DNA of 64,000 nt, taken from Pseudomonadota bacterium. GTDB lineage: Bacteria; Myxococcota_A; UBA796; SXON01. The notes below the pieces were generated by a model. That model worked only from the letters and a program-made list of their open reading frames with translations. It was not told the DNA's origin and did no database searches. Positions 59,776 to 64,000 of this stretch are shown piece after piece. The stretch covers positions 251,206 through 315,205 of the forward strand of contig JAUXQH010000095.1 of assembly GCA_030685065.1 (NCBI GenBank), given 5' to 3'. The stretch's first letter is position 1; each line of letters begins with the position of its first letter. The translations under genes and the position numbers were made by a program.

Positions 59776-62157
59776 ATGAGCTCCCATCCTCCCGGCTTTT
59801 ATGGGCGGCTCGCGCAGATGGTGCTCCGCCACCGTGGCGCCACCCTCGCGATCGTCGCCTTCGTGACGGTGCTCGCGGCGTTCTTCGCGGTCGGCCTCAA
59901 GGTCGACAGCGACATCCTCGAGCTGATGCCGGAGGACGAGCCGTCCACCCAGGCGCTCAAGCGACTGGACAAGCAGGAAGGCGGCATCAACTTTCTCACG
60001 ATCGCGGTGGACGCGGAGGACAGGGAGAAGCGGGACGCCTACCTGGCCGACCTCGCGGGCCGTCTCCGCGCGCTCCCCGAGGTCGACTACGTCCTCTACG
60101 AGCTCGATCCCGCCGTGGCGTTCCGGCTCGGCCTGCTCCAGGTGCCGCAGGCCGACCTCGAGATCATCCGTGACCGCCTCCGCTCGGCCATCGCGCTCGG
60201 CCCCGCCGCCCTCTCTCCCTTCATCTCGGCGCGGCTCCTCGGCGATCTCGGCCCGCTGACCACCAAGCTCCAGTCCGCCGCCCAGCCGATCCTGCTCAAC
60301 AGCGGAGATCGCATGGGCAGGATGGTCGTGCGCCCCAAGGGCTCGGCGCACAACCTGCCCTTCGCACGCGTGTTCATGGCCAAGGTCGACGCGACGATCA
60401 TCGCCTCCGATCCGGCGGGCCACGGCGTGACCATCCCGTGGATCGGCGGCGCCTATCGCCACAATGTCGAGGACTACGAGGGCATCGTCCGCGACATCGG
60501 CTGGATCACCGCCGCGAGCTTCGTGATGGTGCTCGTCATCATCGCGGCCGCGTTCCGCTCGCCGCGGTCGCTCGGCATCATCTTCGTCCCGCTCATCGTC
60601 TCCAACTTGTGGACCGTCGGGCTCGCCGGCGCCACCGTCGGGTCGCTGAACACCTTCACGTCCTTCGTGAATGCCGTGCTCATCGGCCTCGGCGTCGAGT
60701 TCGGCGTGCACCTCTACGCGCGCTACCGCGAGCTGCGCGTGGCCGGGCACCCGGTCGAGGAGTCGGTGATCCGCGCGTGGGACCTCGTCGGCAGCGCGTG
60801 CACGGCCGCCGCGCTCACCTCCGCCGCGGGGTTCGCCGCGCTGCTCGCGGCCCACTTCGACGGCTTCCGGCAGCTCGGCTGGCTGCTGAGCTTCGGGCTC
60901 CTGTTCTGCCTCATCGCAGAGCTCGTCTGCATGCCGCTCATGCTCGTGTGGCTCGACCGCGAGCACATCGCGCCGCGGCCGCACACGCGGCACCGCCACA
61001 AGAACCGCCGCCGGCGCCCCGCCTCCTACGCGATGGCGCCCATGGCCCTCATCGTGCTCGGCATCTTCACCATCGTCTCGGCGATGTTCATCCCGCGCAT
61101 CCAGTTCGAGTTCGATCTGTCCGAGCTCCGCCGCTCGGGCCTCGCCTACGAGGACCTCTCGGACAGCGAGAAGGCCCTGGCGCGAGACTCCTACTCGCCG
61201 CTCGTGGTCAGCTTCCCGAGCGCCGAGGCGCTCGACGCCGCGTACGAGAACATCAAGGCGCGCATCGCGGACGGGCGCTTCCCCGAAGTGGCGACCGCCC
61301 TCTCGATCCGCACCGCCATCCCCGCGGACCAGGAGTCCAAGCTCGTGCTCCTCCGGGAGATCGTGGCGCTCGGCAAGGACGCGAACGCCGCCTACCTCCC
61401 GCCGCAGGTGCGCGAGAACCTCGCGCGGCTCTCGGACGTGCCGCTCGACAAGCTGACCCCGGCGGACCTGCCCGCGGCCCTGCAGCACATCCTCGGCGCG
61501 AGCGGCGGGCACCACCGCCTGCTCCTCCTGCCCTCGGGGAACATGTGGGACATGCGCGAGGCCGCGGCCCTCGCCCAGGCCGTGAAGCGCGAGCTCCCCG
61601 ACTCGGAGGTGGCCGGGGAGTACCTCACGCTCGGCGTGCTCTACGACCTGATGCGTCGGGACGCGCCGGTCATCGGCGCCATCGCTCTCGGGCTCGTCAT
61701 CCTCTTCACGCTCCTCGACCTGCGCTCGGTTCGCGCCACCGCCGGCGCGATCGCCGTGCTGCTCGCCGGCGTGGTCTGGTGGGGCGCCCTGCTGGTGGCC
61801 GCCGACATCAAGATCTCGATCGTCAACTTCGTCGGCATCCCGATCGTGCTCGGCATCGGCATCGACGTGATGATCCACCTCATCCACCGGATGAAGCAGG
61901 AAGGGCCGGGGCGCATCCAGAAGGTGCTCGCCACCACCGGGTGGGCCGCGGCGCTCGGCACGTTCACCACGGTCGTGGCCTTCGCGGCGCTCTCCCTCGC
62001 GTCTTCCCAGGGCATCCGGTCGCTCGGCCTGCTGGTCCTCCTCGGGGAAACCGCCGTGACCCTCGCCGGCTTCGTGCTCGTCCCGCTCGGGTTCGCCACC
62101 GCGTGGCGCCTCCAGGGGCGCAATCCCAGCTCCACGGAAGACACGAACCCGGGGTAG
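59776..62157 (+). CDS. MMPL/RND-superfamily transporter
   Basis: 793 residues with the two-fold RND layout: helix 1 at about 22-40, a periplasmic domain, then helices 2-6 (about 240-395), a second periplasmic domain (about 415-620), and helices 8-12 (about 625-780). The proton-relay Asp in helix 10 is plausible at GIGIDVMIHLIHRM; the first half has GVEFGVHLYARY. It is likely an exporter of lipid or hydrophobic compounds, as for HpnN/MmpL. No periplasmic adaptor or outer-membrane gene adjoins it. Its stop (TAG at 62155) overlaps the TAGAAT box of the next gene. Confidence 0.92.
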   Translation: MSSHPPGFYGRLAQMVLRHRGATLAIVAFVTVLAAFFAVGLKVDSDILELMPEDEPSTQALKRLDKQEGGINFLTIAVDAEDREKRDAYLADLAGRLRALPEVDYVLYELDPAVAFRLGLLQVPQADLEIIRDRLRSAIALGPAALSPFISARLLGDLGPLTTKLQSAAQPILLNSGDRMGRMVVRPKGSAHNLPFARVFMAKVDATIIASDPAGHGVTIPWIGGAYRHNVEDYEGIVRDIGWITAASFVMVLVIIAAAFRSPRSLGIIFVPLIVSNLWTVGLAGATVGSLNTFTSFVNAVLIGLGVEFGVHLYARYRELRVAGHPVEESVIRAWDLVGSACTAAALTSAAGFAALLAAHFDGFRQLGWLLSFGLLFCLIAELVCMPLMLVWLDREHIAPRPHTRHRHKNRRRRPASYAMAPMALIVLGIFTIVSAMFIPRIQFEFDLSELRRSGLAYEDLSDSEKALARDSYSPLVVSFPSAEALDAAYENIKARIADGRFPEVATALSIRTAIPADQESKLVLLREIVALGKDANAAYLPPQVRENLARLSDVPLDKLTPADLPAALQHILGASGGHHRLLLLPSGNMWDMREAAALAQAVKRELPDSEVAGEYLTLGVLYDLMRRDAPVIGAIALGLVILFTLLDLRSVRATAGAIAVLLAGVVWWGALLVAADIKISIVNFVGIPIVLGIGIDVMIHLIHRMKQEGPGRIQKVLATTGWAAALGTFTTVVAFAALSLASSQGIRSLGLLVLLGETAVTLAGFVLVPLGFATAWRLQGRNPSSTEDTNPG

Positions 62158-62160
62158 AAT
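62155..62160 (+). promoter_or_regulatory. -10-like TAGAAT box overlapping the MMPL stop
   Basis: TAGAAT (4 of 6 to TATAAT), six bases, then the ATG at 62167. The first three bases are the stop codon of the transporter gene. Confidence 0.45.
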
Positions 62161-62166
62161 AGGGGG

Positions 62167-63549
62167 ATGTTCGCTTCCCTGCTGCTCCTCGCCTGCGCCG
62201 ACAAGCCCGACACCGACACGACGGGTGACACCACGGGCGGCGACACCGCCGGGGATGGCGTCTGCCACGGGGGGCCCGACATCCTCCTCGCCGCGCCCGC
62301 GGAGGGGGCGACATACGCCTACGGAGAGGTCGTGACCCTCGACGGCAGCGGCACCTCGGCGATCGGCGATGTCGTCGAATTTCTATGGGCCGTCAACGGC
62401 GACCTCGTCCAGGTCGGCGCCAGCGGCACGTGGACCGCCGATGTCTCGGGCGCGCTCCTGCTCACCTTCCAGGGGGAGGACAGCTGCGGCATCACCCAGG
62501 AAGACGTGTACATCAGCGTCGGCGCCCCGGACCCGGACGACACCGGCACCCCGGACGACACGGGGGTCGTGCCCGCCGAGGCGAGCGTGACCCCCTTCGG
62601 CGCCGAGGCCGGCCTGCCCGCGGGCACCTGGAGCGCGCTCTCGGTCGGCGCCGACGGCATCGTCTGGGCCGCGAGCACGGCCGGCCTCGTCCGGCTCGAC
62701 CCCGCGCTCGGGACCTCCCGCGTGTACGGCGCGGCGGACGGCCTCCTCTCCGACAGCCCCACCGCCGTGCTCGCCCACAGCAACGGCAGCGTGTGGGTCG
62801 GCCACGTCGGCACCGTCGAGCGCCAGGGAGAGCAGATCTCGGTCTCGGCCGATGGCACGCTCACCGTGCTCCAGCCCATCGACTACACCGAGTCCAGCGA
62901 GATCCTCGCCGTGCTTCGCCTGCGTGAACAAGCGTGGGGCGCGGGCGCGGGGGACGTGTGGATGGGCACGAACGAGGGGCTGTGCCTCTGGGACCAGGAC
63001 GTCGCGCGGTTCGCCGAGCACGCCCATCCCACGCACCCGCATGGGTACAGCGCGGGCGTGGCCTTCTCCGCCGACGGCGATGTGTGGAACGGCGATGCGT
63101 ACCAGCTCTCCCGCTGGCGCTACTCGAATGACGGTGACCTCTCGCCGAGCGCCGACCTGCTGGAGACCGTCCCGACCTGGCCCGTCCAGATCGAGGAGCC
63201 GCTGACGATCACCGATCTGGACATCGACGGGGACACCCTCTGGGTCGCCTCGTCGCTGTTCGGCGTCGCGCAGGTGTCCGTGGGAGCAGAGGCCGGCGGC
63301 AGCCCGGTGAACCTCTACGCCGAGCCCGCCACCGCGCGCGCGGTCCGCGCCGACGGCCTGGGCAACGTGTGGATCGGCGGCGACTCCGGCCTCTACCGGT
63401 GGGACGGCACCCTGCTCAACGTCGTGACCGGTGACTGGGTGCCGGCGGACGGCGTGCAGCAGATCACGGTCGACCGGTCGGTTGACCCGGCGGCGGTGTG
63501 GTTTGGGACGTCGGCGGGGTTGGTTCGGGTGATTGGGGTGCCGGGGTAG
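62167..63549 (+). CDS. Beta-propeller lipoprotein
   Basis: 460 residues. MFASLLLLAC (lipid Cys10) leads into a Thr/Asp/Gly linker (DTDTTGDTTGGDT). A PKD/Ig-like domain at about 45-115 is followed by a second DDTGTPDDTG linker. A propeller at about 140-455 has repeats with DGIVWAASTAGLVRLD, NGSVWVGHVG, DVWMGTNEGLCLWD and NVWIGGDSGLYRWDG, like the two-component-regulator-type propeller blades. Probably surface exposed for binding. Its 3' end overlaps the DUF559 gene by 86 bases. Confidence 0.85.
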   Translation: MFASLLLLACADKPDTDTTGDTTGGDTAGDGVCHGGPDILLAAPAEGATYAYGEVVTLDGSGTSAIGDVVEFLWAVNGDLVQVGASGTWTADVSGALLLTFQGEDSCGITQEDVYISVGAPDPDDTGTPDDTGVVPAEASVTPFGAEAGLPAGTWSALSVGADGIVWAASTAGLVRLDPALGTSRVYGAADGLLSDSPTAVLAHSNGSVWVGHVGTVERQGEQISVSADGTLTVLQPIDYTESSEILAVLRLREQAWGAGAGDVWMGTNEGLCLWDQDVARFAEHAHPTHPHGYSAGVAFSADGDVWNGDAYQLSRWRYSNDGDLSPSADLLETVPTWPVQIEEPLTITDLDIDGDTLWVASSLFGVAQVSVGAEAGGSPVNLYAEPATARAVRADGLGNVWIGGDSGLYRWDGTLLNVVTGDWVPADGVQQITVDRSVDPAAVWFGTSAGLVRVIGVPG

Positions 63550-63883
63550 GGAGCGACTGCGCGATCGCTTCGAGCACGTCCGTCATCCTCCCGAGGATCC
63601 TGGCCGTACCGAAGCGAAGCACCTCGACTCCTTGTCCCGCCAACCACGCGGTTCGTCGATCGTCGTAATCGTAGCGATCCGCGTGTTCCGCGCCATCCAC
63701 CTCGATAGCGAGCCTCGCGGCGTGACAATAGAAATCGAGGATGTAGGGACCGAAGGGCACCTGCCGACGAAACTTGAAGTTCAGCAGCCGACGACTCCGC
63801 AGTTGGCCCCACAGGATCCGCTCCGGCTCGGTGGCCGCACCCCGTAGGGCCCGGGCGCGCTCGAGCATCAACGGGTCGTTCAT
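63464..63883 (-). CDS. DUF559 endonuclease-like protein
   Basis: 139 residues of the DUF559/Vsr-like nuclease family: ATEPERILWGQLRSRRLLNFKFRRQVPFGPYILDFYCH is shown here only in key parts (LRSRRL, FRRQVPFGPYILDFYC), followed by AIEVDGAEHADRYDYDDRRTAWL, the family's D...E.DG.xH region. Likely a small nuclease in defence or DNA turnover. The last 30 residues are Pro/Thr-rich and antisense to the propeller gene, so they may not be functional. TAGCGC lies six bases before the ATG. Confidence 0.85.
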   Translation of the reverse strand: MNDPLMLERARALRGAATEPERILWGQLRSRRLLNFKFRRQVPFGPYILDFYCHAARLAIEVDGAEHADRYDYDDRRTAWLAGQGVEVLRFGTARILGRMTDVLEAIAQSLPTPAPQSPEPTPPTSQTTPPPGQPTGRP

Positions 63884-63889
63884 ACTCGG

Positions 63890-63895
63890 GCGCTA
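63890..63895 (-). promoter_or_regulatory. -10-like TAGCGC box, leaderless geometry
   Basis: TAGCGC, six bases, then the ATG of the DUF559 gene. No SD is visible. Confidence 0.4.
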
Positions 63896-63915
63896 TCGCG
63901 GCGGAATGTCGCTTG

Positions 63916-63999
63916 CCAGAGGGGGCCTCTGGGGCCTCGGCGCACCCCTCATCCGTCGCTCGCCAGAGGCGAGCGACACCTTCTCCCTGGGGGAGAAGG
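63916..63999. repeat. Three consecutive palindromes (REP-like)
   Basis: CCAGAG/CTCTGG (63916-63932), GTCGCTCGCC/GGCGAGCGAC with loop AGA (63955-63977), and CCTTCTCCC/GGGAGAAGG with loop TGG (63979-63999). This looks like a dispersed palindromic repeat, cut by the window edge. Confidence 0.65.
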
Positions 64000-64000
64000 G

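Noticed and set aside
59578..62268. 896-residue minus-strand open frame
   Set aside because: Antisense to the MMPL transporter, rich in Glu/Arg/Gly/His repeats typical of reverse-complemented hydrophobic codons.

Overview
The window is very GC-rich with strong G/C at third codon positions, so most real genes carry long antisense shadow frames. Gene content points to a predatory or heterotrophic Myxococcota (Deltaproteobacteria in older usage). The signs are a MYXO-CTERM-like sorting tail, CDGVDNDCDG-type MopE repeats with FG-GAP repeats, an FHA plus sigma-54 activator, an ECF sigma factor coupled to a membrane Ser/Thr kinase, a bacterial XPB helicase, and many Asp/Thr-rich surface lipoproteins. 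I see no rRNA, tRNA, CRISPR array, transposase or phage gene.

Layout. 0-12 kb is mixed housekeeping: a hydrolase lipoprotein, lgt, radC, a sigma-54 activator, tgt, a PP2C phosphatase with a pseudokinase-like front end, and a CCA-type nucleotidyltransferase. 12-22 kb is envelope and secretion: a TonB-dependent receptor followed by two lipoproteins (minus strand), then a metalloprotease pair and a sulfatase-fold enzyme (plus strand). 21.5-25 kb holds the XPB helicase with two small co-transcribed genes, a stand-alone acyltransferase domain and infA. 25-38 kb holds a MopE/FG-GAP lipoprotein, a degenerate LMW-phosphatase with TlpA, an SpmA-SpmB fusion, a YdbS/YdbT-like PH pair, phosphoesterases and an orphan pheT. 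38.4-43.9 kb is a translationally coupled five-gene operon for a surface module: CotH kinase-like, unknown lipoprotein, DUF1549/DUF1553 haem protein, Tat-exported DUF1501 protein, and a mono-haem cytochrome lipoprotein. 44-51.3 kb holds a thermolysin-type protease, unknown exported proteins, a DUF2383 protein, a DCC-family protein and a pentameric ligand-gated ion channel. 51.4-55.6 kb is an AT-richer accessory patch with orphan genes, bracketed by RCC1-repeat remnants. 55.6-64 kb holds the ECF/kinase pair, FbaB-like and Fmt-like proteins that have lost active-site residues, an MMPL transporter, a propeller lipoprotein, a DUF559 nuclease, and a run of palindromes at the right edge.

Two cross-cutting observations are, in my view, the most interesting. 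(1) At least twelve genes carry a TANNNN hexamer (TAGACG, TACGAT, TAACAT, TATCCT and similar) exactly 6-7 nt before the start codon and lack a convincing Shine-Dalgarno. Other genes in the window have a normal SD instead. This is the geometry expected of leaderless mRNAs. (2) Eleven putative lipoproteins have extremely short signal segments (Cys at residue 8-14, no Lys/Arg before the lipobox). Several of these genes also have the leaderless geometry. A third theme is repeated loss of catalytic residues in recognisable enzyme folds: a Cys-less redoxin, LMW-PTP with Cys to Asp, FbaB without its lysine, Fmt without its catalytic motif, and a sulfatase fold with Thr at the nucleophile position.
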